64,000 nucleotides of DNA. Source: Variibacter sp. GTDB taxonomy: Bacteria > Pseudomonadota > Alphaproteobacteria > Rhizobiales > Xanthobacteraceae. The notes below the pieces were generated by a model. It was not told where the DNA came from. It was given only the letters and a program-made list of their open reading frames with translations, and ran no database searches. Where the stretch lies: contig JADGHE010000001.1 in the NCBI GenBank assembly GCA_019689555.1, positions 99,157-163,156 on the forward strand, read 5' to 3'. Of the stretch, positions 15,729-25,292 are shown piece by piece. The position numbers and the translations under genes were made by a program. Each line of letters begins with the position of its first letter. Position 1 is the stretch's first letter.

Positions 15729-16922
15729 CTAGGACAGCGCGCGCCGCAGCTCGTCGGCGAGGTCGGTCTTTTCCCACGAGAAGCCGCCGTCGGGCTCCGG
15801 CGCCCGCCCGAAATGGCCGTAGGCCGCCGTGCGGGCATAGATCGGACGGGAGAGCTTGAGGTGCTCGCGAATGCCGCGCGGCGAAAGGTCCATCACCTCT
15901 GTCAGCACCTTTTCGAGCTTGGCCTCCGCGACCTCGCCGGTGCCGTGCAGGTCGACGTAAAGCGACAGCGGCTTGGACACGCCAATCGCGTAGGAGAGCT
16001 GGATGGTGCAGCGCGAGGCGAGCCCCGCGGCGACCACGTTCTTGGCGAGATAGCGCGCCGCATAGGCGGCCGAGCGGTCGACCTTGGTCGGGTCCTTGCC
16101 GGAGAAGGCGCCGCCGCCATGGGGCGCCGCGCCGCCATAGGTGTCGACGATGATCTTGCGCCCGGTGAGGCCGCAGTCGCCGTCGGGGCCGCCGATGACG
16201 AACTTCCCGGTCGGATTGACGTGCCAGACGGTGGATTTCGTGATCCACGACGGGGGCAGCGCCTTGCGCACATAGGGCTCCACGAGCGCCTTCACGTCGT
16301 GGGAGGACAGGTGCTCGTCGAGGTGCTGCGTCGAGACGACGATCTGCGTCGCCTCGACCGGCACGCCGTTCTCGTAACGCACCGTCACCTGGCTCTTGGC
16401 GTCCGGACCGAGCTGCTCGGTTTCGCCCGAGCGGCGCGCCTCCGACAGGAGCTTGAGAATGCGGTGCGCATAGTAGATCGGCGCCGGCATGAGCTCCGGG
16501 GTCTCGCGGCAGGCGTAGCCGAACATGATGCCTTGGTCGCCGGCGCCTTCGTCCTTGTTCCCCGCGGAATCGACGCCCTGTGCGATGTCGGCCGACTGGG
16601 CGTGCAGATGCACGGAGATGTCGGCCTTCTCCCAGTGGAAGCCTTCCTGGACGTAGCCGATGTCCTTGATCGCAAGCCGCGCGATGTGGGCGATGTAGTC
16701 CTTGGTGATGGCTGCGGGCCCGCGCGTCTCGCCGGCGATCACGACGCGGTTCGTCGTGCACAGCGTTTCGCACGCGACGCGCACGCGGGTCGGATCCCAG
16801 CCGTAGCGCGGCGCGAGCTCGAAAAAGGCATCCACGACCTCGTCCGAAATGCGATCGCAGACCTTGTCGGGATGACCCTCCGAAACCGATTCACTGGTGA
16901 AGATGTAGCTGGTGCGAGACAC
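15729..16922 (-). CDS. metK: S-adenosylmethionine synthetase
   Basis: A 397-residue enzyme that makes SAM from methionine and ATP. Signatures are [42 protein letters not shown] and [12 protein letters not shown] at the end. I chose the GTG at 16922 because AGGAG lies six bases upstream and homologues start just before (R/T)SYIFTSESV; the ATG at 16949 would add nine residues of unlikely sequence. The upstream gap to the HTH gene (154 bp) shows no recognisable SAM-binding RNA. Confidence 0.95.
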   Translation of the reverse strand: MSRTSYIFTSESVSEGHPDKVCDRISDEVVDAFFELAPRYGWDPTRVRVACETLCTTNRVVIAGETRGPAAITKDYIAHIARLAIKDIGYVQEGFHWEKADISVHLHAQSADIAQGVDSAGNKDEGAGDQGIMFGYACRETPELMPAPIYYAHRILKLLSEARRSGETEQLGPDAKSQVTVRYENGVPVEATQIVVSTQHLDEHLSSHDVKALVEPYVRKALPPSWITKSTVWHVNPTGKFVIGGPDGDCGLTGRKIIVDTYGGAAPHGGGAFSGKDPTKVDRSAAYAARYLAKNVVAAGLASRCTIQLSYAIGVSKPLSLYVDLHGTGEVAEAKLEKVLTEVMDLSPRGIREHLKLSRPIYARTAAYGHFGRAPEPDGGFSWEKTDLADELRRALS

Positions 16923-17076
16923 CCGACACTCCTGGTGAACGTGGACCACCCCCCATTATGACAAGGGAGCGCGCGTTTGTTGCAGCGGTGAAGGGCGGGG
17001 TCAAGCGCCAAGGCGCGCCTCCCGCAGCCCATGCCCCGGCCCGACGGGTCGAAGGTGCGGGGGCGGCGGCGATGGG

Positions 17077-17487
17077 TCAGGTCGATCGCTGCTCGGCCAG
17101 CGCCTGGACGAGATCGACGATCCGCCGGCGCAGCTTGCTGTCCTTGATCTGCACGAAGGCCTTGGTGAGGGCGAGACCGTCCGCGGTGGCGAGAAAATCC
17201 GATACGTAGGCGGGGGAGGGGGCCTCCTCCATGCCGGCGGCCTGGCCCGGGGTCGGCGCCCCTTCGAAGAAGAACGACACCGGCACCTGCAGGATCTCCG
17301 AGATCTGCTGCAACCGGCTCGCGCCGATACGGTTGGTGCCCTTCTCGTATTTCTGCACCTGCTGGAAGGTGAGACCAAGCGCCTCGCCGAGCTTCTCCTG
17401 GCTCATGTTCAGCATCATGCGGCGCATGCGCACGCGGCTGCCGACGTGCTTGTCAATCGGATTGGGCGCCTTCTTGGCCGTAACCAT
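17077..17487 (-). CDS. XRE-family transcriptional regulator upstream of metK
   Basis: A 136-residue protein with an N-terminal lambda-repressor-type HTH (RVRMRRMMLNMSQEKLGEAL then TFQQVQKYEKGTNRIGASRL) and a C-terminal tail of about 60 residues ending in a helix (IVDLVQALAEQ). The same kind of gene sits between lnt and metK in many Hyphomicrobiales. A GGAG lies eight bases before the ATG at 17487. A strikingly regular TGCA array lies 20 bp upstream and is likely its own operator. Targets beyond itself are not visible. Confidence 0.88.
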   Translation of the reverse strand: MVTAKKAPNPIDKHVGSRVRMRRMMLNMSQEKLGEALGLTFQQVQKYEKGTNRIGASRLQQISEILQVPVSFFFEGAPTPGQAAGMEEAPSPAYVSDFLATADGLALTKAFVQIKDSKLRRRIVDLVQALAEQRST

Positions 17488-17505
17488 CTCGTGATCTCCA
17501 ATTCT

Positions 17506-17554
17506 TGCACTTGCATATCATGTGCAGGTCACGTGCATGTCATGTTGCAATGCA
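17506..17554. promoter_or_regulatory. Helically phased TGCA array, likely operator of the XRE gene
   Basis: TGCA occurs at 17506, 17512, 17523, 17534, 17546 and 17551. The central units TGCATATCATG, TGCAGGTCACG and TGCATGTCATG are each 11 bp, close to one helical turn, so the palindromes face the same side of the DNA. This lies directly upstream of the XRE regulator. The remaining gap up to lnt (to 17677) is less GC-rich than its surroundings and shows no gene. Confidence 0.55.
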
Positions 17555-17677
17555 GAAAGGCAATTCCTCCCAGACATTCGCGGCCGCCCGTCAACCTGGA
17601 GATGTCGTAACATGATTTCCGAATACTTGCGAGTGGCGCGGGACGAGCGTCCAAGTCGTTGGTATGCAACCGTCATT

Positions 17678-19327
17678 TCAACGTGAGGTAGTTTCATCTA
17701 TTTTCTTCCTGGAGCGCGCTTCTGTGCAATGCACTATCACGCACAACAGAATTGAAACCAGCAACAAGATTGCGGTTCCGCGATCGCCGAAGCGTGCGTA
17801 AAGCGTTGGTTCGATGCGGTGCGGCAGCCGCGCGTCGAGCACGCCTGCAACCCCGAGCGGCAGGGCGCGGACGACGCGGCCGAGCGGATCGACGACGGCC
17901 GAAACGCCCGTATTGGCGGCGCGCACCAGCGGCAGTCCCTCCTCGATCGCCCGCACGCGCGCCTGGTGGAAATGCTGGTGGGGCCCGCTGCTCGCGCCGA
18001 ACCAGCCGTCGTTGGTGAGGTTGAGGAGCCAGCCGGGGCGCTCGCCGTCTCCGAGCACGGCGCCGGGAAAGATGATCTCGTAGCAGATCAAAGGCGCGGC
18101 GGCGGGAGCGCCCGGCACGCTCAGCGGCCGGCGCCGCGGGCCGGGAAGAAAGCCGCCCCGCACTTTGGTCAGCGGCATCAGGCCGAGGCGCTCCAGGGCA
18201 TCCTGAAACGGCAGGTATTCCCCGAACGGCACCAGATGAACCTTGTCGTAGACCGAAAGGATCGTCCCGGCGTCGTCGATCACATAGACCGAGTTGTAGC
18301 CGTGGCGCACGCGCCCGCCGCCCGTGGACTCCGCCGCGCGCGCGGCCCCGGTGATCAGCACGGTTCCCTGCGGCAGCAGATCGGCGATCTGCGCCATCGC
18401 CTCCGGCTCGCGCGCGAGCAGGAACGGAAAGGCCGATTCCGGCCAGATCAGGTGCGTGGCGTCGCGCACGCCGCGGTGATCCGGGCCGGTCGCCTGGTCC
18501 GACAGTGCGAGATAGGTGGCCATCACCTGCTGCTTGGCGCCGTAGTTAAACTTTGCGTCCTGCGGCAGGTTGGGTTGCATGATGCGCAACCGCACCCCTT
18601 CGACGAAGGTCGTCGGCGTCGTGGCGAGCCGCACGGCCCCGTAGACCGCGAGGCCGGCGAGGACGGAGAGGGAAAGCGCGAGGGGCAGCCAGGGCCGCCG
18701 CGTCTCCGTGCGGTCGTCCGCCAGCACCGCAGGACTTGCGAACGCGGCGACGGCGACGAACGTCAGCCCCCACAGGCCGACGAGCGCGGCGCCTTGCGCG
18801 AGCGCGAGCGGTGCCGCGAGCGCGTAGCCGAAGGCGTTCCAGGGAAATCCCGTGAGGACATGGCCGCGCAGCCACTCGGCGATCGTCAGCGCCGCGGCGA
18901 GCGCGAGAACGCGCACGGCCCCGCGGCTCCACAGCAGCTTCGCGAACGCCGTGCCGAGACCCGTCAAGACCGCGAGCCCCGCCGGCAGCCCCAGAACCGC
19001 GAACGGCATCAACCAGCCGAAGGTCTTGGCGTCGACCAGAAAGGCGATGCCGACCCAGTAGAGGCCCGCGAGAAAGTAGCCGAAGCCGAACCACCACCCG
19101 GTCACGCCCGCGGCAAAAAGCCGGCCGAAGCGGCCCGCCGCGCCGTCGATCAGCCAGACCAGAACCGGAAATGTGACAAACAGGACGGGCCAGATGTGGA
19201 AGGGCGCCATGGCGAGCGCGGAGGCCGCGCCGGCGCCGAAGGCGATCGCCGCCCGCCGCCAGCCCCAGGCGATCACGATGGACGCGGCGATCCTTCTCAG
19301 CATGGGACGATCGGGCGAATCAGTCAT
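17678..19327 (-). CDS. lnt: Apolipoprotein N-acyltransferase
   Basis: A 549-residue inner-membrane enzyme that adds the third acyl chain to lipoproteins. About seven hydrophobic segments fill the first 230 residues, followed by a nitrilase-fold periplasmic domain with the catalytic triad Glu (IWPESAFPFLL), Lys (YDKVHLVPFGEYLP) and Cys (PLICYEIIFPG), and a final membrane segment. It starts 111 bp downstream of ybeY. In related genomes a CorC/TlyC-type hemolysin gene commonly lies in this gap; here there is none. Confidence 0.95.
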   Translation of the reverse strand: MTDSPDRPMLRRIAASIVIAWGWRRAAIAFGAGAASALAMAPFHIWPVLFVTFPVLVWLIDGAAGRFGRLFAAGVTGWWFGFGYFLAGLYWVGIAFLVDAKTFGWLMPFAVLGLPAGLAVLTGLGTAFAKLLWSRGAVRVLALAAALTIAEWLRGHVLTGFPWNAFGYALAAPLALAQGAALVGLWGLTFVAVAAFASPAVLADDRTETRRPWLPLALSLSVLAGLAVYGAVRLATTPTTFVEGVRLRIMQPNLPQDAKFNYGAKQQVMATYLALSDQATGPDHRGVRDATHLIWPESAFPFLLAREPEAMAQIADLLPQGTVLITGAARAAESTGGGRVRHGYNSVYVIDDAGTILSVYDKVHLVPFGEYLPFQDALERLGLMPLTKVRGGFLPGPRRRPLSVPGAPAAAPLICYEIIFPGAVLGDGERPGWLLNLTNDGWFGASSGPHQHFHQARVRAIEEGLPLVRAANTGVSAVVDPLGRVVRALPLGVAGVLDARLPHRIEPTLYARFGDRGTAILLLVSILLCVIVHCTEARSRKKIDETTSR

Positions 19328-19438
19328 CGCGGAGTGTTAGCATGCGCCCTTGCGCGGAAAGCGTGGCCGCAAAAGGGAAGGGGACGCCTTCGGTCGGAAA
19401 AATCGTGAGCCGGGAAAGGCCGGGACGAAGTGAAAGGC

Positions 19439-19951
19439 TCACTCCGCGCGAGCCCAGGGGTCCGGCATGCCGAGCGAGAGCAGAATCTGCGATTCGAGCC
19501 CCTCCATGACCTCGGCCTCGGCGTCGGTTGCATGGTCGAACCCGACAAGGTGCAGGAAGCCGTGCACCGCGAGATGGGCAAGATGATCAACCAGCGGCTT
19601 GCCCTGCTCGGCGGCCTCGCGGGCCACGGTTTCGTAGGCGAGGACGATATCGCCGAGAAAGGCCGGCGTGTCCGGGGCGGCGGTCGCCGCGGCCGGAAAG
19701 GACAGCACGTTGGTCGGCGCGTCGCGGCCGCGCCATTCGCGATTGAGCGCCTGCACGGTCGAATCGTCCGCCAGCGCAAGCGTGAGGGCGGCATTGCGCG
19801 GGGCGCGCCCGCAGGCCTTGGCGGCTGCGGCCACCGCCCGGCGCACGGTCGCGGCCGCCCGCGGCTCGGCGCGCCACAGGTCGGACGTCCTGACGATTTC
19901 GAGCGCGACCGCGGGCGGGGAATTGGTCTTCTTGCGAACCCTGGCGGTCAT
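19439..19951 (-). CDS. ybeY: Endoribonuclease YbeY
   Basis: A 170-residue metallo-RNase for 16S rRNA 3'-end maturation and ribosome quality control. The zinc motif HGFLHLVGFDH is intact, preceded by NREWRGRDAPTNVLSFP and LGDIVLAYE. The ATG at 19951 overlaps the phoH stop codon as ATGA, so translation is coupled. The N-terminal 15 residues are basic. Confidence 0.95.
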   Translation of the reverse strand: MTARVRKKTNSPPAVALEIVRTSDLWRAEPRAAATVRRAVAAAAKACGRAPRNAALTLALADDSTVQALNREWRGRDAPTNVLSFPAAATAAPDTPAFLGDIVLAYETVAREAAEQGKPLVDHLAHLAVHGFLHLVGFDHATDAEAEVMEGLESQILLSLGMPDPWARAE

Positions 19952-20982
19952 CCCTTCGGCTCGCGCCGCGCCGAGTCGTAGGCATCGACGATGCGTGCGA
20001 CAAGTTCGTGGCGGATCACATCGGCCGACGTGAACTTCACCTGCACGATGCCCTCGATATTGGCGAGCAGGCGGAGCGCTTCCGCAAGGCCGGAGGTCTG
20101 GCCGGGCGGCAGGTCGACCTGGCTCGGATCCCCGGTCACGATCATGCGCGAGTTCTCGCCCAGGCGGGTGAGAAACATCTTCATCTGCATGGAGGTCGTG
20201 TTCTGCGCCTCGTCGAGGATCACGGCGGCGTTGGAGAGCGTGCGGCCGCGCATGAAGGCAAGCGGCGCAATCTCGATCTCGCCGGTCTGCAGCGCGCGTT
20301 CGACGATGCGGGCGTCCATGAGGTCGTAGAGCGCGTCGTAGATCGGCCGCAGATAAGGATCGACCTTCTCCCGCATGTCGCCCGGCAGGAAGCCGAGGCG
20401 CTCGCCCGCCTCGACGGCCGGTCGCGACAAAATGATGCGGTCGATCTCCTTGCGCTCGAACAGCGCGACCGCATGCGCGACGGCCAGCCAAGTCTTGCCC
20501 GTGCCGGCGGGGCCGGTGCCGAACACGAGGGGGTGGCGCTTGAGCGCGCGGATATAGGCGTCCTGCCCGGCCGTGCGCGCGCGCACCAGCCGCTTGCGCA
20601 GATTGATCTCCTCGAAGGTCGGACGCGCCTCTTCCGCCTCGTCGGGGAAGAGGGTGCCCTGGGCCAGGGTCTGTCGCACCGCGCCCTCGACGTCGCCGGC
20701 GGCGAGCTCGCGGCCGCGCCGGAGCTGGTCGTACAGGTTTTCGAGCACGCGGCGCGCCTGCTCGCAGGAATCGCGCGAGCCTTCGATGCTCACATGGTTG
20801 CCGCGCTGATCGGCGGTGACGCCGAGCCGCCGCTCGATCAGCGCCAGATTCTGCCCGTACTGGCCGAACAGCGCCGAGGCGAGGCGGTTGTCGTCGAAAG
20901 CGAGCACGATCTGGTGGCGGTCTCCCATTCCGGCGTCGAGGGGAGGGATCAACGGATGGGTGTTGGACGAGCTACGGCGCAA
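19948..20982 (-). CDS. phoH: PhoH family ATPase
   Basis: A 344-residue cytosolic P-loop ATPase, RNA-associated in related systems. Walker A is GTGPAGTGKTWLA and Walker B AAVILDEAQN; an N-terminal KH-like segment (VSIEGSRDSCEQARRVLENL) precedes them. The longest start is a TTG at 20982, eight bases after the miaB stop; an ATG at 20928 (MGDRHQIV) is also plausible and nearer to family N-termini. It overlaps ybeY by 4 bp. Confidence 0.93.
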   Translation of the reverse strand: MRRSSSNTHPLIPPLDAGMGDRHQIVLAFDDNRLASALFGQYGQNLALIERRLGVTADQRGNHVSIEGSRDSCEQARRVLENLYDQLRRGRELAAGDVEGAVRQTLAQGTLFPDEAEEARPTFEEINLRKRLVRARTAGQDAYIRALKRHPLVFGTGPAGTGKTWLAVAHAVALFERKEIDRIILSRPAVEAGERLGFLPGDMREKVDPYLRPIYDALYDLMDARIVERALQTGEIEIAPLAFMRGRTLSNAAVILDEAQNTTSMQMKMFLTRLGENSRMIVTGDPSQVDLPPGQTSGLAEALRLLANIEGIVQVKFTSADVIRHELVARIVDAYDSARREPKG

Positions 20983-20988
20983 AAGGCG

Positions 20989-22449
20989 TCAGGCTCCAGC
21001 CGCAAGAGACTCTGCCCTTTCATATAGGGGCGATTCCCGTCGGGGCGATTCCAGCGCGCCGAACAGGCTGTTCGGTCCGACATCGGTGATCCGCACCGAC
21101 ACGATCTCGCCGATCCGATCGGCCGGTGCATCCACGTTGACGGGCTGCAGATAGGGCGAGCGGCCGGTGAGCTGGCCCGGATGCCGCCCGGGCTTCTCCA
21201 GCAGCACGTCGAAGACGCGGCCGAGGCAGGCGCGGTTGAAGGCCGCCTGATGGCGGTCGATGACCGCCTGCAGGGCGGCGAGCCGCTCGATCTTCACCTC
21301 CTCGGGGACCTGAGCCTCCATCGTCGCAGCGGGCGTGCCCGGCCGCGGCGAATATTTGAACGAGAAGGCTCCCGCAAAGCCGACCTCCTCGACCAGCGCG
21401 AGCGTATCGCGGAAATCCGCGTCGCTTTCGCCGGGGAAGCCGACGATGAAATCGGAGGAGAGCGCGAGCGCCGGCCGCGCGGCCCTCAGGCGCTCGACGA
21501 GACGCAGATAGTCGGCGCGCGTGTGCCGCCGGTTCATCGCCGCGAGCACCCGATCGGAGCCCGATTGCACCGGCAGGTGCAGGTAGGGCATGAGCATCGG
21601 CAGGTCGCGGTGGGCGGCGATCAGGTCGTCGCTCATGTCGCGCGGGTGACTGGTCGTGTAGCGCAGCCGCGCAACGCCCGGAATTTCGGCGAGGCGCGCC
21701 ATGAGCCGCGCCAGCGACCAGCTGCGCCCGTCCGGTCCCTCGCCGTGATAGGCGTTGACGTTCTGGCCGATCAGCGTGATCTCGCGCACGCCGGCGCGCG
21801 CGAGGCGCTGCGCCTCGGCCACGATCGCCGTCACCGGCCGCGACACCTCCGCGCCGCGCGTATAGGGCACGACGCAGAAGGTGCAGAACTTGTCGCAGCC
21901 CTCCTGCACCGTGAGGAAGGCGCTGACCCCGCGCCGGCGCGTCGCCGCGTCGCTCGCGGGCGGCAGCGCGTCGAACTTGTCCTCGACCGGAAAGCTCGTG
22001 TCGACGACGCCCGGCGTGCGCTCGGCCCGAGCGAGCAGGTCGGGCAGGCGGTGGTAGCTCTGCGGCCCGACCACGAGATCGACCACGGGCGCGCGGCGGA
22101 TGATCTCCTCGCCCTCGGCCTGGGCGACGCAGCCCGCGACGGCGATGATCATGCGCCGGCCTTCGCGCTCGGCGGCGGACTTGAGCTTCCGCAGGCGGCC
22201 GAGCTCCGAATAGACCTTCTCGGCCGCCTTTTCGCGGATGTGGCAGGTGTTGAGGATGACGACGTCCGCGCCTTCCGGTCCGCTCTGCTCCGCGAAGCCC
22301 TCGCGCGCCAGCGCATCGGCCATGCGCTGGGAGTCGTAGACGTTCATCTGGCAGCCGTAGGACTTGACGTAGAGCTTGCGCGCGTCAGGGCGGGCCGCCG
22401 CGCCGCCAGTCTCCGCGATCTCGGGATGTGGACGCGTCCTGTCCTGCAT
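20989..22449 (-). CDS. miaB: tRNA-2-methylthio-N6-dimethylallyladenosine synthase
   Basis: A 486-residue radical-SAM methylthiotransferase that modifies A37 of tRNAs reading UNN codons. The N-terminal cluster ligands begin in [13 protein letters not shown], with further Cys in NTCHIREKA and AGCVAQ; the radical-SAM CxxxCxxC is [13 protein letters not shown]-like domain ends the protein ([11 protein letters not shown] onward). It is followed at once by phoH. Confidence 0.95.
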   Translation of the reverse strand: MQDRTRPHPEIAETGGAAARPDARKLYVKSYGCQMNVYDSQRMADALAREGFAEQSGPEGADVVILNTCHIREKAAEKVYSELGRLRKLKSAAEREGRRMIIAVAGCVAQAEGEEIIRRAPVVDLVVGPQSYHRLPDLLARAERTPGVVDTSFPVEDKFDALPPASDAATRRRGVSAFLTVQEGCDKFCTFCVVPYTRGAEVSRPVTAIVAEAQRLARAGVREITLIGQNVNAYHGEGPDGRSWSLARLMARLAEIPGVARLRYTTSHPRDMSDDLIAAHRDLPMLMPYLHLPVQSGSDRVLAAMNRRHTRADYLRLVERLRAARPALALSSDFIVGFPGESDADFRDTLALVEEVGFAGAFSFKYSPRPGTPAATMEAQVPEEVKIERLAALQAVIDRHQAAFNRACLGRVFDVLLEKPGRHPGQLTGRSPYLQPVNVDAPADRIGEIVSVRITDVGPNSLFGALESPRRESPLYERAESLAAGA

Positions 22450-22478
22450 TCAAACTCGGTCGACGACCCATCGGCGTT

Positions 22479-22498
22479 CGGGCGGCAGAGGCCGCCCG
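22479..22498. other. 8-bp perfect hairpin 30 bp upstream of miaB
   Basis: CGGGCGGC, loop AGAG, GCCGCCCG. It lies in the 191-bp gap between plsC and miaB, close to the miaB start in the direction of transcription. It could act as an attenuator, mRNA stabiliser or factor-dependent terminator; no T-run is present. The rest of this gap shows no gene. Confidence 0.4.
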
Positions 22499-22640
22499 TG
22501 CATGCCGTCTTCTAGCGGGTTTGCGCGCGAAAAGAAACGCCCGCGAGGCGCCATCGGCCGCGGCGGCTCGCACCTCCACAGCCCTGCAAGACCGGCCGGA
22601 GCGGCGCGACGGCCGCGGGAGACGGCCCGAAAGCCCCGCA

Positions 22641-23423
22641 TCAGCCCCGCTGGCGCAACTGGTGCGCCGTCAGCCGGCGCACCTCGGTCTCGAGCGCGCG
22701 TGTGAGCGCCTTGCGGTCGGTGCCGGGCGCGATGCGCGTCGGCTCCCCCCATGACACGACCACGTCGACGGCACCCCGCCGGAGAATGTTGGCGAGGTGC
22801 GGCAGCAGGTCCATCGCGCCGTACCAGGCGACGTGCGGCCGGTGCTGGCGGCCCAGCGGCAGCCCGTCGAGGCCGGTATAGGCGATCGAGAGCGGCTGCA
22901 CGCACAGCTCGCCGTCGCGGTCCTGTTCCAGCGCGGCCTCGACCGCGCCGATGAGGCTCGAGCGGAACGGCAGCACGCGGTTGCCGTCGCCGGACGTGCC
23001 TTCAGCAAAGAGCACGACCGGGTCGCCGGCGGCCATGCGGGCGGCTATTTCGCGGTTCACGGCGGCGGTCTTGTGCCGGCGGTTCCGGTCGACGAAAACG
23101 GAGCGGTTGAGCCGCGCCAAGAGCCCGAACAGCGGCCAGCGGGCGACCTCCTGCTTGGCGACGAAGACCACCGGCGCGAGCGAGATGAGCACCGAAATGT
23201 CGAGCCACGAGACGTGGTTCGCCACGATCAGCAGGCGCGCGGCGCGGGCCGGCGCGCCGACCGCGCGGACGCGCACGCCCATGAGCCGGCACAGCATGCG
23301 GTGATAGGCGACCGGAATCGTCCGCTGCGTCGGCAGGCCGAGCTTGAGCGACAGCCATTGCAGCGGGATCAGGGTCGCCGTGATGCCCGCGATCGCTGCT
23401 CCAACGATCACGAGCCGCAGCAT
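22641..23423 (-). CDS. plsC: 1-acylglycerol-3-phosphate O-acyltransferase (first of two)
   Basis: A 260-residue membrane-associated acyltransferase. The catalytic motif is NHVSWLD, followed by the FVDRNRRHKT and LFAEGTSGDGNRVLPF substrate-binding motifs; one or two hydrophobic segments fill the N-terminus. It is expected to make phosphatidic acid or to acylate another lysolipid. The start codon shares one base with the fur/mur stop (TGATG), so translation is coupled. The downstream neighbour is miaB. Confidence 0.88.
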   Translation of the reverse strand: MLRLVIVGAAIAGITATLIPLQWLSLKLGLPTQRTIPVAYHRMLCRLMGVRVRAVGAPARAARLLIVANHVSWLDISVLISLAPVVFVAKQEVARWPLFGLLARLNRSVFVDRNRRHKTAAVNREIAARMAAGDPVVLFAEGTSGDGNRVLPFRSSLIGAVEAALEQDRDGELCVQPLSIAYTGLDGLPLGRQHRPHVAWYGAMDLLPHLANILRRGAVDVVVSWGEPTRIAPGTDRKALTRALETEVRRLTAHQLRQRG

Positions 23424-23860
23424 CAACGCGTGGACTTCTCGTCGAGCGGCACTGCGTAGAGCTCGAGCCGATGATCGACCAGGCGATAGCCGAGCCGGCG
23501 CGCAATTTCGGCCTGAAGACGCTCGATCTCGTCGGACCGGAACTCGATCACATCGCCGGTGCGCATGTTGATCAGGTGGTCGTGATGGTCCTTCGGCGCC
23601 TGCTCGTAGCGCGCGCGACCCTCGCGGAAGTCGTGCCGCTCGATGATGCCGGCGTCCTCGAACAGCTTCATCGTCCGGTAGACGGTCGACAAGGAGATGC
23701 GGTCGTCGATCGCGGAGCAGCGGCGATGGAGCTCCTCCACGTCCGGATGGTCGCCAGAGGCCGAGAGCACGCGCGCGATCACGCGCCGCTGCTCGGTCAT
23801 GCGCATGCCCTTGGCGACACATTTGGCCTCGATCTCGTTGGCTTTCGCCCTGCTCACCAC
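23423..23860 (-). CDS. Fur-family metal regulator (Fur/Mur type)
   Basis: A 145-residue Fur-family protein with winged helix (RMTEQRRVIARVLSASGDHPDVEELHRR split across two helices, then STVYRTMKLFEDAGII) and the metal-site segment APKDHHDHLINM. Position next to plsC and miaB matches the gene called mur/fur in rhizobia, which senses manganese or iron. The zinc-binding CxxC pairs of classical Fur are not visible. Start is a GTG at 23860 or the next GTG, with GGAG nearby. Metal specificity cannot be told from sequence alone. Confidence 0.85.
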   Translation of the reverse strand: MVSRAKANEIEAKCVAKGMRMTEQRRVIARVLSASGDHPDVEELHRRCSAIDDRISLSTVYRTMKLFEDAGIIERHDFREGRARYEQAPKDHHDHLINMRTGDVIEFRSDEIERLQAEIARRLGYRLVDHRLELYAVPLDEKSTR

Positions 23861-23953
23861 GGCTCCGTCGTCTCTTCTTCGTTTCGTTGAGAAGGGATAT
23901 TTTATGTCCGGCGGGCCCCAGCGTCCACCGAACAGGGGACTTCCAACACCGGG

Positions 23954-25246
23954 CTAGAGAGGCTCGCCCCTGAGCAGCCGCGGAACCTCGCCGACAAGCC
24001 CGGCGGCCTCGCGAATGAACAGCGCCTTCAGGGCGGGCAGGCGATCCACCACGCCCAGCCCGAAGTCCCGCACCAGCTTCAGCGCGGCGGACCGGTTGGA
24101 AAAAAGGCGGTTCAATCCGTCCGTCACCGCGCCCATCGTCGCCGTATCGAATCGGCGCCAACGCTGGTAGCGGGCCAGCGCCTCGCGCCCCCCGGGGTCG
24201 AGGCCCAGGCGCGCGGCCTCGGCAATCGTCTCCGCGAGCGCGGCGACGTCGCGCAGCCCCATGTTCAGCCCCTGGCCGGCGATCGGGTGGATCACGTGGG
24301 CGGCGTCGCCCACGAGTGCGAGCCGCTCGCCGACGAAGCGGCGCGCCAGCGAAAACCTCAGCGGATAGGCCTGGCGCGGGCCCACCACGGAAATGTCCCC
24401 AAGCTCAAGGCCGAACCGGCGCTCGAGTTCCGCATGGAACTCCGCCTCCGGCAGCGCCGCGATGCGCACCGCCTCCGCCGCGTCCTCGGTCCACACGATC
24501 GACGAGCGGCGACCCGTGAGCGGCAGGATCGCGAAGGGCCCGGCGGGCAGGAAGTGCTCGATCGCGCGCCCGCCGTGGTCGCGCTCGTGGGCCACCGTGG
24601 TCACGATGGCCGACTGGGGATAGGTCCAGGCGACGACGTCGATGCCGGCGAGCTCCCGCAGGCGCGAATGCGCGCCGTCCGCGGCCACGACCACGCGCGC
24701 CGCCATCCGCAGGCCGGAGGCGAGCGAGGCCGTGGCCCAGAAGGGGCCCGGCTCGAACCCGGCGACGGAATCGGCGCGCAGGACGACGCCGGCGGCCTCC
24801 GCCTGCGCGTTCAGCGCCGCGAGCAGGTCGCGGTTCTCGACCATATGGGCGAAGGGCTCGCCGGGCTCCACGTCGCCCGCGAAGGTGAGGAAGACCGGCC
24901 GCACCGTGTCGGTGAGGCGGCTGTCGGTCACCACCATGTCGAGGATCGGCTGGGCGTTCTCGGCGAAGCGTTCCCACACGCCGATCGTCTCGAGCAGCCG
25001 GCGCGCGGCCGCCACGATCGCCAGCGCGCGCGGATCGCGCCGCCGCCGCGCGCGCCCCTCCGGCGTGAGGGCCGGATCGACTGCCATCACGTCGAAGGAC
25101 GTTCCGAGCGCCTGCTTCAGCGCGACCGCCAGCGCGAGGCCGGGAAGCCCCGCGCCGACGATCAGCACGTCGACGCGCCTCGTATCGTGCCGCGAGTCCA
25201 TCCCGCTCACCGTCAGCTCGGAATCGGGCCCGTTGCCGGGCCGCAT
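23954..25246 (-). CDS. UbiH/UbiF/COQ6-family FAD-dependent monooxygenase
   Basis: A 430-residue flavoprotein hydroxylase, probably of ubiquinone biosynthesis. The dinucleotide fold is VDVLIVGAGLPGLALA, the middle FAD/NADPH motif is ADGAHSRLREL and the C-terminal FAD-ribityl motif is LVGDAAHVIHPIAGQGLN, the hallmark of the UbiH group. I chose the ATG at 25246 because AGGAG lies eight bases upstream; an ATG at 25201 would remove 15 residues. Which ring position it hydroxylates is unknown. It is followed by the fur gene after 93 bp. Confidence 0.88.
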   Translation of the reverse strand: MRPGNGPDSELTVSGMDSRHDTRRVDVLIVGAGLPGLALAVALKQALGTSFDVMAVDPALTPEGRARRRRDPRALAIVAAARRLLETIGVWERFAENAQPILDMVVTDSRLTDTVRPVFLTFAGDVEPGEPFAHMVENRDLLAALNAQAEAAGVVLRADSVAGFEPGPFWATASLASGLRMAARVVVAADGAHSRLRELAGIDVVAWTYPQSAIVTTVAHERDHGGRAIEHFLPAGPFAILPLTGRRSSIVWTEDAAEAVRIAALPEAEFHAELERRFGLELGDISVVGPRQAYPLRFSLARRFVGERLALVGDAAHVIHPIAGQGLNMGLRDVAALAETIAEAARLGLDPGGREALARYQRWRRFDTATMGAVTDGLNRLFSNRSAALKLVRDFGLGVVDRLPALKALFIREAAGLVGEVPRLLRGEPL

Positions 25247-25292
25247 CCGCAGGTCTCCTTCTGCGACTGGAGCACGCGGCGCTCCCCGGTGC

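Noticed and set aside
16923..17076. Possible SAM-binding riboswitch upstream of metK
   Set aside because: The leader does not show the conserved SAM-II, SAM-V or SAM/SAH pairing pattern; only a CTTGACC -35-like box was seen, with no convincing -10.
17612..17686. 24-codon open frame MISEYLRVARDERPS... on the plus strand
   Set aside because: It overlaps the lnt 3' end, has only a distant GGAG and no sign of conservation or attenuation structure.
22641..24161. One 506-residue minus-strand frame covering plsC and the fur gene
   Set aside because: The upstream half is antisense-frame noise over fur; the plsC protein starts at 23423.
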